Shown here: positions 1 through 9,194 of the stretch, one piece after another
How positions within the stretch are numbered: position 1 is the first letter of the stretch
How the letters are laid out: the number at the start of each line of letters is the position of its first letter
DNA from: Verrucomicrobiales bacterium
GTDB lineage: Bacteria > Verrucomicrobiota > Verrucomicrobiia > Verrucomicrobiales > DEV007
Assembly (NCBI GenBank): GCA_002698785.1
Contig: PAAG01000059.1
Location: forward strand, 372,001 to 436,000
Direction of reading: 5' to 3'
DNA length: 64,000 nucleotides
Program-made: the position numbers and the translations under genes
Notes under the pieces: model-generated
Told to the model about the DNA's origin: nothing
What the model saw: the letters and a program-made list of their open reading frames with translations, nothing else
Databases searched by the model: none

Positions 1-214
1 CGAGCTTGGCCAGTTTGCCAGCCATGACGTAGTCGCCGTAGCTGAAACCACCGGACAACACGACAAGGCTGACGCCCACGAGGGTTTCAGGTTTTAGCGC
101 CGAGATCGGCACCGTTTCCGTCACGAAACCAACTGTCTCTAACGCATGAGCAGTCTCAGCGTCACAGTTAGTGCCGGGGAATTTTAGTAGTACTGCGCAA
201 GGCCGTTCTTCCAT
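1..214 (-). CDS. purQ: Phosphoribosylformylglycinamidine synthase subunit PurQ (partial, N-terminal part)
   Basis: This is the glutamine amidotransferase subunit that supplies ammonia to PurL for FGAM synthesis in purine biosynthesis. Only about 71 N-terminal residues are inside the window; the gene runs off the left edge. The translation from the ATG at 214 contains LLKFPGTNCD near the start and GGFSYGDYV about 45 residues later, both hallmarks of the PurQ class I amidotransferase fold; the catalytic Cys lies outside. The start overlaps the 3' end of purL by 31 nt, in another frame, which suggests translational coupling. The product is clear from motifs and context; the exact start is inferred. 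Confidence 0.9.
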   Translation of the reverse strand, partial: MEERPCAVLLKFPGTNCDAETAHALETVGFVTETVPISALKPETLVGVSLVVLSGGFSYGDYVMAGKLAKL

Positions 215-2634
215 AGCGATTTCAGCTCGTCGATCGGTTCATCGATCAAAGTTTCTTTCCCCCACTCAACCCGCAGATTTCCATGGTCCGGAGTTGCCGC
301 GCCGATACAGGCAAAAGGAAGCCCTTCGAAAAGGTCGGCGACTTTTTCCAGATTCTCCGGAGCAACTTCGATCACCAAACGCGAAGGTGACTCGCCAAAC
401 AGGATTGCAGCCTTGGACGCATCGTGATCCATCGGGAGAGAACAAAGATCGATATCCAAACCTGCTTTTCCAGAGAAGGCAGCTTCCGCGAGAGTCACAG
501 CAAGACCACCCTCACTCACATCGTGGGCCGAGAGAATAAGGCCTTCTTTTACTGCTTCGTAATACTTCCGGTAAGTAGCCATCGCGCCTTCGAACTCGGT
601 CTCTGGCACTGTTGCATTTGTCAGCCCTTTGCGACGGGCGAAAACTGAGCCACCGAGTTCTGATTTTGTCGATCCAATGACGCACAGGACACTGTCGTCC
701 TTACGAAGGGAGCTTCCGGTCACATGCTCCGGTTTTTCCACGATTCCCATACCACTGATGAGAATGGTCACAGGGATCGAGACAGGGCCTTCGTCGGTTT
801 CGAAGTAGTTGTAAAAAGAGTCTTTCCCGGAAACGAAAGGCGCACCGTAGGCTTCTGCACCTGCAGCAATCGCCTTCACTGTCTCGACGAGGGCTCCGAG
901 CTCCCTTTCATCGTCGGGATTGCCCATGCAGAAATTATCAAGAATGGCGAGCTTGTCCGGATCCGATCCGCATGCCACCAACTGACGAACGCACTCATCG
1001 ACGCAGGCAGCACCCATAGCGTAAGGATCAGTTTTTCCCCACTCTGGAAGGAGCGAAAGACTCATCGACATGAGATGCTCACTGCCGCTGATCCGAAGCA
1101 CTGCACCATCTTGCGGAGCGTCCCCGGTAGCACCAGCTAGAGGCTTCAGGACGGTGTTCCCTTGCACCTCATGGTCATACTCGCGAATAATCGGCTCGCG
1201 GGAAACAATCGCGAAGTCAGAAAGAATCTCTTTCAATGTCTCACCCGGGCTCTCCAGGATCGGTGCCTCGACAGGCTCAGTCCGCAATTCCCACTTCGAC
1301 TTCATCTGGCGAATCGGAGCATCGTGAAGCTTCGAGCAGTCGAGCTTACAGACGGTTTCACCGTGGTGAGTCACCTTTAGGATACCTGTGCCATCTGCCG
1401 AACCGAGGTCCGTCATTTCTGTCTCGTAGAGATCGGCAAGCTTCTGCAGTTCGAGAATAGAGTCGTCCTTAACGGCAAGCACCATACGCTCCTGGCTCTC
1501 ACTGATGAAGATCTCCCAACTAACGAGACCAGGCTCTTTCAATGGGGCATTGTCGAGATTAATGGTGCCACCGCACTCTTCAAGCATTTCACCGCAGGCA
1601 CTGGAGAAACCACCCGCACCACAGTCGGTGATAAATTCGATCAGCCCTTTGTCGCGGGCCGCGAGAACGAAATCCGCAGCTTTCTTCTCTTCGATCGGAT
1701 TACCAATCTGAACGGCCTGCTGGTCTTCCTCGTGGCTTTCCGTATCCAACGCAGCAGAGGAAAATGTTGCACCATGGAGGCCGTCGCGGCCTGTCCGGCC
1801 ACCGACAGCGATGACCCGCATACCAGGACCGACCTTCTTGTCGATGTCCTTGATCGGAATCACTCCGGCCGTACCGCAATAAACGAGCGGATTGTAGATG
1901 TAGGAATCGTCAAACTGGATCGCTCCGCTGACCGTGGGAATCCCCATGCGGTTTCCGTAGTCACGAACGCCTCGCACAACTCCACGCATCACGCCGAGAG
2001 GGTGAATGACGTCATCCGCCTTGATGTTGTCCATCGAGGTATCTGGTGCGCCAAAGCAGAAAACGTCCAACGAACCAATTGGCTTCGCACCTTTTCCCGC
2101 ACCAAGGATGTCGCGAATCACGCCACCGAGGCCCGTATTTGCACCGGCATAAGGTTCGATCGCACTCGGGTGGTTGTGCGTTTCCGCCTTCAGGCAAACG
2201 GCAAGCTCATCGTCGAGTTTGATGAATCCGGCATTGTCGTGGAATGCGGACAAAACGAAACCTGGCTTGGTGTCAAAAATCCTTTTCGACACATCGTAGA
2301 TGTAAGTTTTGAAGAGCGAAGTGACTGTCTCCTTCTCGCCTTCCAGCTCGTGCTCGATCGTCGCGCCAAAAATGCGGTGCTTACAATGCTCACTCCACGT
2401 CTGTGCAATGACTTCGAGCTCAACATCGGTGGGCTCTCGGTCCCACTCTTTGTAAATCTCCTGCACGGCAAGCATGTCCTCTTTCGAAAGGGACAGCTTC
2501 ATGAACTGGCTCAATTCGAGCAGTTTATCTCCGTCTAGATCGGAGATCTTCAGCACTCGATAATGATCAGCGGGGGCTTCCGCTATCTCGTCCAGCACAG
2601 TAGTAGGTTCGGACATGGTCGATGACTCAGACAT
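184..2634 (-). CDS. purL: Phosphoribosylformylglycinamidine synthase subunit PurL
   Basis: PurL is the synthetase subunit that converts FGAR plus ammonia and ATP to FGAM. The 816-residue product has the WSEHCKHRIF motif near the N-terminus, AETHNHPSAIEP and GANTGLGGVIRD in the first AIRS-like half, and DCGAGGFSSA and VSGKDSF in later ATP- and metal-binding regions. The frame stays open upstream to 2718, but residues beyond the ATG at 2634 read as the out-of-frame end of the preceding purS-like gene. Starting at 2634 gives an 8-nt overlap with that gene's stop; an ATG at 2616 is an alternative. It sits between purS-like and purQ in one operon. Confidence 0.93.
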   Translation of the reverse strand: MSESSTMSEPTTVLDEIAEAPADHYRVLKISDLDGDKLLELSQFMKLSLSKEDMLAVQEIYKEWDREPTDVELEVIAQTWSEHCKHRIFGATIEHELEGEKETVTSLFKTYIYDVSKRIFDTKPGFVLSAFHDNAGFIKLDDELAVCLKAETHNHPSAIEPYAGANTGLGGVIRDILGAGKGAKPIGSLDVFCFGAPDTSMDNIKADDVIHPLGVMRGVVRGVRDYGNRMGIPTVSGAIQFDDSYIYNPLVYCGTAGVIPIKDIDKKVGPGMRVIAVGGRTGRDGLHGATFSSAALDTESHEEDQQAVQIGNPIEEKKAADFVLAARDKGLIEFITDCGAGGFSSACGEMLEECGGTINLDNAPLKEPGLVSWEIFISESQERMVLAVKDDSILELQKLADLYETEMTDLGSADGTGILKVTHHGETVCKLDCSKLHDAPIRQMKSKWELRTEPVEAPILESPGETLKEILSDFAIVSREPIIREYDHEVQGNTVLKPLAGATGDAPQDGAVLRISGSEHLMSMSLSLLPEWGKTDPYAMGAACVDECVRQLVACGSDPDKLAILDNFCMGNPDDERELGALVETVKAIAAGAEAYGAPFVSGKDSFYNYFETDEGPVSIPVTILISGMGIVEKPEHVTGSSLRKDDSVLCVIGSTKSELGGSVFARRKGLTNATVPETEFEGAMATYRKYYEAVKEGLILSAHDVSEGGLAVTLAEAAFSGKAGLDIDLCSLPMDHDASKAAILFGESPSRLVIEVAPENLEKVADLFEGLPFACIGAATPDHGNLRVEWGKETLIDEPIDELKSLWKNGLAQYY

Positions 2635-3082
2635 TTCCAGAAATGACGCTCCAATTGTGTATCGCCGCGTTGCAGATATCCCGCACGAAACGGTCGGACT
2701 TCGCGTCCTTGTCGCCAAACAGGTAAATCCGCTGGCGAATCTTGAGATCTTTTAATTCAAACCCGGGATCCTTGATTCCATTGTAGTAGGTGAGAATCGC
2801 CTCCTTTTCGAGGTCGAGCGCACCAGGCTTCATCCCATATTCGAGAACAAAAACGAAGTCTTCAAGCGCCGAATCTTCGCCGAAGTGCAACTCCTGCGAT
2901 ATATCGTCCAGCAGGGTTGCTTTGATGAATTTCTCAAGTTTATCGCGGTCACCTTCCGCCTCTACCTCGTAGCGGCGAGTACGACGAAAGGTTAAGGACC
3001 CATCCACCGGTTCGTAAAGCAGGTGGCTGGCGTCGGCAGCATTAATAAACCGGTCGCTGATTTCGAAGATTTCCTGCATCAA
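2627..3082 (-). CDS. purS: PurS-like subunit of FGAM synthase, with N-terminal extension
   Basis: The C-terminal half (about residues 75-130) resembles PurS, the small dimeric subunit bridging PurL and PurQ: a beta strand followed by KPGALDLE, a helix, then LKDLKIRQRIYLFG, matching the usual pattern of a KPG...D turn and a V/I-R-x-G strand. At 151 residues it is nearly twice the usual length of about 80. The first 75 residues form an extra charged segment that I do not recognise. It overlaps the purL start by 8 nt and lies downstream of the purC-like gene. The call rests on the motif and on position. The start may be either of two adjacent Met codons. Confidence 0.7.
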   Translation of the reverse strand: MMQEIFEISDRFINAADASHLLYEPVDGSLTFRRTRRYEVEAEGDRDKLEKFIKATLLDDISQELHFGEDSALEDFVFVLEYGMKPGALDLEKEAILTYYNGIKDPGFELKDLKIRQRIYLFGDKDAKSDRFVRDICNAAIHNWSVISGNV

Positions 3083-3156
3083 TTTGAGGGAATGATCGGA
3101 TAGGGGGGGGCTTTCCTCTTCCTATTACGTAATCGGTGGGAGTCAACCGGTCAAAA

Positions 3157-4446
3157 TCAGGAGATGCCGTTTATTTTCCCGAAAGCCTCCTTCTTTCCTT
3201 TGGTAACGTAGTATTCGACTTCAGAAATTCCAGCCAGCTTGAGTTTTTCAGCAGCATCGTGCGCCTCCACTTTGTCGAGAAGATAATCGCGAATGGTATC
3301 CATCTTCTCGACCTGCAGGGCGAGGAACTCCGCATCAACCTCTGGAGTCGCTGCGTAGGTGCCTTCCGCCTGCCCGGCCTGTAGCAATTCAGTGAAAGGT
3401 ACGCCTTCTTTCTGCCCTTGTGCCTTGGCAGTCTTGATGTCGGCGATCCAGTCATCATGGAAAATCGCGAAATAATCCCGCATCGCCTGCTTATTGAAAT
3501 GAGTCACATATCGACCGCCATCAAAGTCGGTGAAAAGCGTCCCGCGAAAGGAATCCGTATCAATCGTGTCCACAAAGACAAGATCGTCTCCGTCTTTGGC
3601 AAATTCCCACTTTATATCCCACAGCAGAAGCCCCAAAGGCTCGACCAAGCGTCGAACGAACCAGGCTCCAAGAACCGCCATTTTACCGCTATCCACGAAT
3701 TGTTCACCAGAGAGGCCGCTCGTTACCAAGGCCTCCTGCTTGCTGATCATTCGATCTTCGGGCTCGAACTTCGTGGTGAAATCACTGATCGGCTTTTCCA
3801 GATACTGCCAAGCTTCGAGCGGTTTGGAAGCACCCAATTCGTGCTCGAATGCCTTCCGGGAGCCCTCATCCATCGCCATGTATTTGCGATACACCGAGCT
3901 CGCACTCGTAATTCCAAAACGAACAATGTATTCCAAAGGGACAACAAATCCGTCTTCGTGAGGAAACTGCGCGTAGTCGAACAAATGCGCCCCAAGAAAC
4001 TCGCTCCGAGTAGGCTTCAGAATCTGGTATTTCCGCACCACATTGTAGGCGCTGGGATTCTCTGGGACGCCAGAAAGAGCCACCTCGCCCGTGACGGCAT
4101 CGATCATGCCTGCGTGGTGAGTCCTCGCGCCGTTCTCGCAACAAGACTCCAGCGCACCATCCATCAGCTCGGCCCGATATTCCGTATCAACATCGGGGCA
4201 GCTTTCGATTGCAAGACGCAACTCCTTCCACTTTTCCGCATCGCCCATCGAACTGTAGAGGACGTGGCGAAAAAGAGCCCGATTTACATCATTGCCTTCA
4301 ATTTCGAACAACGCGCCCACGTCGAACACCGATCCGCGGGAAGTGGTCTGTGTGACCATCAGCGAATCGTCTTCAGGCACCGCAAAAAGGCGCTGCACGG
4401 AACCTTCGTAAAACGGCTCCTCCAGAGCGGACAGGGGAATCTTCAT
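3157..4446 (-). CDS. purC: SAICAR synthase-like protein (PurC family, long form)
   Basis: PurC joins aspartate to CAIR in purine synthesis. The order of motifs fits: an N-terminal YEGSVQRLF segment in place of the usual EGKVR strand, TTSRGSVFDV in place of TDRxSAFDV, VPLEYIVRFG near residue 165, and DIKWEFAKDGDD followed by DTIDTDSFRG, the counterpart of the DTKFEFG and DE..TPDSSR motifs. It is 429 residues, much longer than the common 240-300, with an insertion in the first half. The start is ATG 4446, chosen for the purine-rich GAGGGG just upstream; ATG 4461 is possible. The neighbouring purS-, purL- and purQ-like genes support the role. Confidence 0.8.
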   Translation of the reverse strand: MKIPLSALEEPFYEGSVQRLFAVPEDDSLMVTQTTSRGSVFDVGALFEIEGNDVNRALFRHVLYSSMGDAEKWKELRLAIESCPDVDTEYRAELMDGALESCCENGARTHHAGMIDAVTGEVALSGVPENPSAYNVVRKYQILKPTRSEFLGAHLFDYAQFPHEDGFVVPLEYIVRFGITSASSVYRKYMAMDEGSRKAFEHELGASKPLEAWQYLEKPISDFTTKFEPEDRMISKQEALVTSGLSGEQFVDSGKMAVLGAWFVRRLVEPLGLLLWDIKWEFAKDGDDLVFVDTIDTDSFRGTLFTDFDGGRYVTHFNKQAMRDYFAIFHDDWIADIKTAKAQGQKEGVPFTELLQAGQAEGTYAATPEVDAEFLALQVEKMDTIRDYLLDKVEAHDAAEKLKLAGISEVEYYVTKGKKEAFGKINGIS

Positions 4447-4512
4447 GCTCCCCTCGACCATGCCAACAGCGACAGGATTGTCACGTGGAAATATGGGAAA
4501 AGAGCCGTCTCC

Positions 4513-4878
4513 CTACCCTCGGCTCACTTTCGTCACCTTTCCTTTCATCACCGTGAAATTCACTCGATCGACTCGATAGTCCCGCGTCGCTGGCAACATT
4601 TGCCCGTCCCTCTCGACGACGCGACTCTTCAAACCACGCTTTTTTGCAAGTTTGCCTGCAGCTTCTTCCGTCTTGCCGATGAAATCCTTGTCCTTCGGAT
4701 CGGAGGGCGGTTTCATATTCTTGGGAGATTCTGGTTTCTTCGGAGTTTCCAATTCTGGAGCAGGCTCGACCTCGGGTTTCTCTGTAGGCTTCGCTGGAGC
4801 TGGCTCAGGCTTGTCCTTACACCCGGCCCATCCAAGCGATGCAATGCAAAGGGAGAAAAAGAGTAATCGAAAGCTCAT
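4513..4878 (-). CDS. Lipoprotein with C-terminal peptidase-inhibitor I78-like domain
   Basis: The 121-residue product begins with a lipoprotein signal peptide whose lipobox is LGWAGC. A proline-, glutamate- and lysine-rich linker follows (about residues 25-65), then a compact C-terminal domain. That domain reads GLKSRVVERDG, then TRDYRVDRVNF and a final KGKVTKVSRG, which matches the Gly...Val-Arg...Asp-Tyr-x-x-x-Arg-(I/L/V)-N pattern of I78-family serine protease inhibitors. It is therefore probably an envelope-anchored inhibitor-like protein, although no target is visible. The ATG at 4878 was preferred over an upstream TTG because it places the signal peptide at the N-terminus. The I78 assignment is by eye. 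Confidence 0.65.
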   Translation of the reverse strand: MSFRLLFFSLCIASLGWAGCKDKPEPAPAKPTEKPEVEPAPELETPKKPESPKNMKPPSDPKDKDFIGKTEEAAGKLAKKRGLKSRVVERDGQMLPATRDYRVDRVNFTVMKGKVTKVSRG

Positions 4879-4939
4879 GAAACTATGGTCTCTCAATTCC
4901 CTGTCTAAGGCGAGCGAAAACCGGAAGTCGCGTAGCCCC

Positions 4940-5947
4940 CTACCATCCCGGCCACCATCCCGGCCACTGCTTGCCCGGAAGCCCTTTCAGCGGGTCTGAC
5001 GGCTCGCCACTCTGGTGGTCTTTCTCAGAAAAATCGCCAAGGGTATTGTAGTTCATTTTCTCTCTCCAATTCTGCTGACCACCGCCAGCCGGTGCAGGCG
5101 TCGGAGCACCCAGAGTTGTTTTATAAAGAAGTGAGACAGAGATGGCCTCGCAACTCACCGTGAGGGTATTGCCATCGAAGACAAAAACCTCTGGGGTGGA
5201 TTTCACAGAAGGAATCACTTCAACGACAGCATTTTCCACGGCGTGCTTTGTCATCTCCACCGCACCTGCCCCACCGGGAAACGTGTTAGGATTTTTTGCC
5301 GCTTCCACAATATCGCCCACCAATTGGCCTTTGAAATTACTCGCATTCCACGTCAAAAACCGTTCATCACTGAAGGCCGAAATGAGATCCCCCAGGTATC
5401 GCTGCCAGTCTTTCTCCGTAATCGTCACGACCACACGACCGCCAGACTTGTAGTCCTCCACGGATCCTTCAAGTATCTTTGCCTCGTAGGTCCCTCCGTA
5501 TTGCAGCTCAAACACCTTGCCTTCATTTTCCGGAGACTTCTTTGATTCAATCTTTAAGAAGGTCTTCCCATCGTAAGGAATAAGCTTGATCGTTGTATCC
5601 GTCACAGGCCGACGCATCAACTGCCCTTCAGCCATGCTGACCTTTGGCTGCGATTGATTCCCAATCTTCCATTGGGAATCCATCTTCGTCATCGAAGCAA
5701 CCTGCACATAATTGCTACCAAACTCCTCTTTCTGATACGTGGTCTCCTGCTCCCGAAATGTGAGAATGAAAGTCGAGTCTTTGTAGGAAATCGTAGGTCT
5801 CGCGGCAACGGGCTGATATTTCATCAACCGAACGTCGTCGTCTTTCTTCTGCCCCTGTAGATGCTCCCCTAACAGAAATACCCCTGCCACATATATAACA
5901 AAGAGCCCTCCCCACCGACTAATTCTATTCATTTCGCAAGTATGCAT
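4940..5947 (-). CDS. Secreted or membrane-anchored protein of unknown function
   Basis: I do not recognise this 335-residue protein. It starts with a hydrophobic segment (about residues 10-32) that could be a signal peptide or anchor, ending near LQGQ. The rest is beta-rich, hydrophilic and without cysteine catalytic motifs. A proline/glycine/glutamine linker near residue 285 leads to a short tryptophan-rich end, WPGWWPGW. Two in-frame start codons (5947 and 5932) are possible and neither has a good ribosome-binding site. It is separated by about 60 nt from the I78-like lipoprotein downstream on the same strand. Confidence 0.6.
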   Translation of the reverse strand: MHTCEMNRISRWGGLFVIYVAGVFLLGEHLQGQKKDDDVRLMKYQPVAARPTISYKDSTFILTFREQETTYQKEEFGSNYVQVASMTKMDSQWKIGNQSQPKVSMAEGQLMRRPVTDTTIKLIPYDGKTFLKIESKKSPENEGKVFELQYGGTYEAKILEGSVEDYKSGGRVVVTITEKDWQRYLGDLISAFSDERFLTWNASNFKGQLVGDIVEAAKNPNTFPGGAGAVEMTKHAVENAVVEVIPSVKSTPEVFVFDGNTLTVSCEAISVSLLYKTTLGAPTPAPAGGGQQNWREKMNYNTLGDFSEKDHQSGEPSDPLKGLPGKQWPGWWPGW

Positions 5948-6096
5948 ACCTTTTGGAGACTCCCCCAGAATTAACTACTATGCAAATCACCATACCGCGA
6001 GAAAAACCGAAACATGCTCAGCTAGACCCAATGGTTGCCCGAGGGACATCCCGTTTTACCCCTCCAACCGAAACTTTGAACCGATATGCACCCGAT

Positions 6097-7302
6097 TTAC
6101 TGGTCTTTGAAAAGCCTCTCGAGAAACTCATCATCCTCGTATGCTCCCCCCTCGCCCTGGCGCACAGCAAGAACTCCGACAGCCGGAAGAACATAGAGCC
6201 TCTGTTTCCCAGCTCCGGCCGCCATGTAGCCACCGCGCCGCCAGGCTGGAACTTCGGAATCCGGGTTCGGATCCAGCAGCCAAAACGTGAGCCCGTATGT
6301 GCCATTCGCACTCGATCCAACCCGACATTCTTGCAACGTATCTTTATCCAAAATGGCTGTACCTTTCCAAACTCCATCGTGGATGAGTAGCTCTCCGTAT
6401 TTCACCCATTCGCGCGCGGTCAGAAAAGCTCCCGATGGAAGATGCGGCTTCCCATCCCTATCACGTCGCCAAAACTCATAACGAAAGCCGATAGGATCGA
6501 AAACACGATCTTTCATATACTCCAACGGATCACCAAAGGAAAGCTCGTCACTAGCCTGCAGCTTTCTCGTCAACAGCTCACCGAAAATCTGGAATGGTGC
6601 AGGACCGTAGGCAAAGCTCTCCCCGGGGAAGCTCACCGACTCCGCTTTGATCGCCTCTCCGTAGGTTGGCACATTCCCGTTATCACCGGGATTGATCCCG
6701 CTCGTTAGACTGAGAAGCTGGCGAATGGTGACTCGGGACAAACTGCTGTCATCCTTCCATTCTGTAATAGTATTCGACACAGGCTCATCCAGTTCCAAAA
6801 GCCCATCCTTCACCGCAAGTGCCAGTAGAGCACCAGAGAAACTTTTCGTCCCACTAGCGAGACGGTGAGCCGTTTCAGGAGAAAGGCCTTCCTCATACGC
6901 CTCGAATACGATCGTTTCTCCGACCTGTATCAATGTCGACAACCCATTCGCGCCTGCTGAATATTCCGCGGCATCACGACAACTCGCAGCACTAACAGGC
7001 GCCCCCTCCGGAAATTCGCCAATGATTTCCACACGCTTCTCTTCGGTCCCTGACAATGCTCCTCGTCTGTTCTCTGAAAACCAGGACTTTGCTTCCTCCA
7101 ACGAAAGCCCATTTCCGTCTTTGTCAGCGTCATCAATCCAACGCAATGGCTGATCTGAAATAGACGCCTCTTCCTTAGAAACGAGTCCATCGCCATTTTT
7201 ATCAAGCTTCTCAAAGGCTGAGAACAGCTTCCCTTTCTCCTGAGAAACAAGCGTATTGTGAGAAAGGAAAAGAATCGAAAGACCAAAATAGAACCGCAGC
7301 AT
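6097..7302 (-). CDS. Secreted EF-hand / beta-lactamase-family serine hydrolase fusion
   Basis: After a signal peptide (about residues 1-21) come two EF-hand loops, DKNGDGLVSKEE at 34-45 and DADKDGNGLSLEE near 58-70, so calcium binding is likely. From about residue 110 the protein matches penicillin-binding-protein-like serine hydrolases (class C beta-lactamase fold). SGTK at 150-153 gives the SxxK nucleophile and lysine, Tyr232 lies in YGPAPF at the second motif (normally YxN), and GGYMAAGAG near the end stands where H/KxG is expected. Substrate cannot be told; esterase or peptidase activity is usual for the family. The ATG at 7302 was chosen because it begins the signal peptide. Confidence 0.8.
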   Translation of the reverse strand: MLRFYFGLSILFLSHNTLVSQEKGKLFSAFEKLDKNGDGLVSKEEASISDQPLRWIDDADKDGNGLSLEEAKSWFSENRRGALSGTEEKRVEIIGEFPEGAPVSAASCRDAAEYSAGANGLSTLIQVGETIVFEAYEEGLSPETAHRLASGTKSFSGALLALAVKDGLLELDEPVSNTITEWKDDSSLSRVTIRQLLSLTSGINPGDNGNVPTYGEAIKAESVSFPGESFAYGPAPFQIFGELLTRKLQASDELSFGDPLEYMKDRVFDPIGFRYEFWRRDRDGKPHLPSGAFLTAREWVKYGELLIHDGVWKGTAILDKDTLQECRVGSSANGTYGLTFWLLDPNPDSEVPAWRRGGYMAAGAGKQRLYVLPAVGVLAVRQGEGGAYEDDEFLERLFKDQ

Positions 7303-7351
7303 GTTCGATCTAACACCGACGATCCTGGCGTGTTTCAAATCGCAACCTTGA

Positions 7352-7810
7352 TCAACCACCAAAGTTCGTCACCCAGTAGGTACCACTTTTCCCGAACCCG
7401 ATTTGATCGAAATAGCGACGCCGGATGTTTCGCCGATGCCCCGGCGATTTCATCCAGCCACGGAAAACAGTTTTAGGACTCCTGTATCCGAAGGCAATAT
7501 TCTCGCCTGTCGCATTTCCAGTGAAACCGGCAGCACGAATTCTGTCGCCAGATGAACTTCCATCAGGTCCCGTATGACTGAAATGATCGTTCTGCCGCAT
7601 CACCTTCGCGTAGTTTTTCGCAGCTCTCCGAAGTGAGCCAGTAAAACGGAAACGGGGCAAATCTCGACGCTTGCGTTCCCGATTGTGGAGCCGCAGCAGC
7701 GTCTTTTCATAACGAGCAGCAGACGCGCTCTCCCACCCGGATGCAGCCGGAAAAAACGAGATGCCTATAGCAATTACCAGAAACAGGGCGGGAAACCTTA
7801 TAATTTCCAT
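7352..7810 (-). CDS. Secreted CAP-domain (SCP/YkwD-like) protein
   Basis: This 152-residue protein has a signal peptide ending near AASG and then an almost bare CAP domain. Visible CAP signatures are LLRLHNRERKRRDLP on the first helix, NDHFSHTGPDG with the conserved His, GENIAFG, and MKSPGHRRNI followed by a terminal YWVTNFGG. Bacterial CAP proteins of this size are secreted. Their molecular role is poorly defined, and some bind lipids or peptidoglycan-related ligands. The domain is unusually rich in arginine. It precedes the EF-hand hydrolase gene by 49 nt on the same strand. Confidence 0.85.
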   Translation of the reverse strand: MEIIRFPALFLVIAIGISFFPAASGWESASAARYEKTLLRLHNRERKRRDLPRFRFTGSLRRAAKNYAKVMRQNDHFSHTGPDGSSSGDRIRAAGFTGNATGENIAFGYRSPKTVFRGWMKSPGHRRNIRRRYFDQIGFGKSGTYWVTNFGG

Positions 7811-7877
7811 AACTAAGGAAGAGTAGCACCCTTACAGAGCATCCTCAACCTGTTCACGTTCAAAATAATTCGCCCTT

Positions 7878-9194
7878 CTACGCTCTTTTTCCGTCCGGGA
7901 AATCGATCGGAGCATTTTCCGATTCGGCATCACCCTTGCCACTAGCCTCAGAGTGATCTCCTGCACCTTTCCCCATGATCGTTGAGATCCATCGGAAATC
8001 AGAGCTGTTATCCAGCATTACCTTCACGAGCATTGTCAGCGGCACAGCGAGAAGCATCCCCACTGGTCCCCAGATATATCCCCAAACGAGGACGGAAAGG
8101 ATGACGATTACAGTCGACAATCCGAAACGCTCTCCGAGGAGCATCGGCTCGATGAAGTTTCCGATCGTGATGTTGATGACCAGGTAGCACACCAGGACTC
8201 CGACAGCCGGCCAGAACCCATAGAGGATGAGCGCCAGGAGAACAGGCGGGATGCCCGCCACAATCGAACCAATCGCGGGCACGTAGTTGAAAAGAAACGC
8301 CACCAGTCCCCAGAGCAGTGGAAAATCCACCCGGAAAATCATACACGTCAGCATGGCCAGTATCCCAGTGGCGATACTAACAGCAGTCTTGATTGCGAGG
8401 TATTTCTGGATGTCCTGCGAAGTGTTTTGAAACCGACTGAGATCCGGTCCCTTCACATGGAGCACGTCCGCCACCTTGTGCGCATAGCGCCCTGACTCCG
8501 CCAGCACAAAAATCATGATGATAAGAGCGAAGAAACTGGTAGAGGCCAACGACGTAAACCGGGACACCACATCAAACCCTCCGATGAACTCGACCACTCG
8601 AGTCGCATCGAAGAAATCCGAGAACATTTCACTGAAGGTCGGAAAATTCTCCGATATCGTCAGGTCCCCGAGCCCTTTCTCATCAGGCTCTAATGAATCA
8701 CCCAGGGGAGGGTTCGAAACAGTGGAATCGGGTGGAAGACCAACGTCACCATTTTGATGAGCTTCCTCGTCCTTTTCATTGTTCTGCATTTCCAATCCCA
8801 TGCGGTTCCAGAAATTTTCCAATTTCTCGATCTTTCCATCGATCGTGGCGGAGAACTCTTCCGCCTGCTTACGCATCCGCTCCGCATACCCTTTGCTCTT
8901 TTCCTGAAAGTCACCGATCACCCCGGAGGCCAAAAACACGATTCCTCCCAGAATGAGGAAATCAATCAAGATTGTCGCCAGGACTGCCAGCGGCCTCGGC
9001 AAGCCCACTCGGTCCAGCCAATTAAGTATGGGCAACGATAGCAAAGCCAGGAACATCCCCAGCATGATTGGGATAAAAAGGTCAGATGCCGCCTTCAATC
9101 CCATCACAATGATGACGACACAAGCGAAGGACAAAAGCAACCTCATGCCACTTCCTGCCTGCTTTCTGGGTTGTGCCGTCTCTGCCATTTCCAA
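7878..9194 (-). CDS. AI-2E family transporter (PerM/YdiK-like membrane protein)
   Basis: The 438-residue polytopic protein shows the family's usual layout. A pair of N-terminal helices (about residues 17-50) is followed by a third helix, then a long soluble segment (about 85-205), and a block of five C-terminal helices containing FNYVPAIGSIVAG, GNFIEPMLLGERFGLS and WGYIWGPVGMLLAVPL, which are diagnostic. The family includes autoinducer-2 exporters and Na+/H+ antiporter-like members, so the substrate is unknown. The soluble segment is coiled-coil-like at first and then acidic and low-complexity. ATG 9188 is an alternative start. It is divergent from the gene at 9315. Confidence 0.88.
   Translation of the reverse strand: MEMAETAQPRKQAGSGMRLLLSFACVVIIVMGLKAASDLFIPIMLGMFLALLSLPILNWLDRVGLPRPLAVLATILIDFLILGGIVFLASGVIGDFQEKSKGYAERMRKQAEEFSATIDGKIEKLENFWNRMGLEMQNNEKDEEAHQNGDVGLPPDSTVSNPPLGDSLEPDEKGLGDLTISENFPTFSEMFSDFFDATRVVEFIGGFDVVSRFTSLASTSFFALIIMIFVLAESGRYAHKVADVLHVKGPDLSRFQNTSQDIQKYLAIKTAVSIATGILAMLTCMIFRVDFPLLWGLVAFLFNYVPAIGSIVAGIPPVLLALILYGFWPAVGVLVCYLVINITIGNFIEPMLLGERFGLSTVIVILSVLVWGYIWGPVGMLLAVPLTMLVKVMLDNSSDFRWISTIMGKGAGDHSEASGKGDAESENAPIDFPDGKRA

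Noticed and set aside
1732-2538. Plus-strand frame of 268 codons
   Set aside because: It is antisense to purL with no motif support.
3418-4866. Open plus-strand frame of 482 codons
   Set aside because: It lies antisense to the purC-like gene and a lipoprotein gene, has no ribosome-binding context and reads as reverse-complement codon usage.
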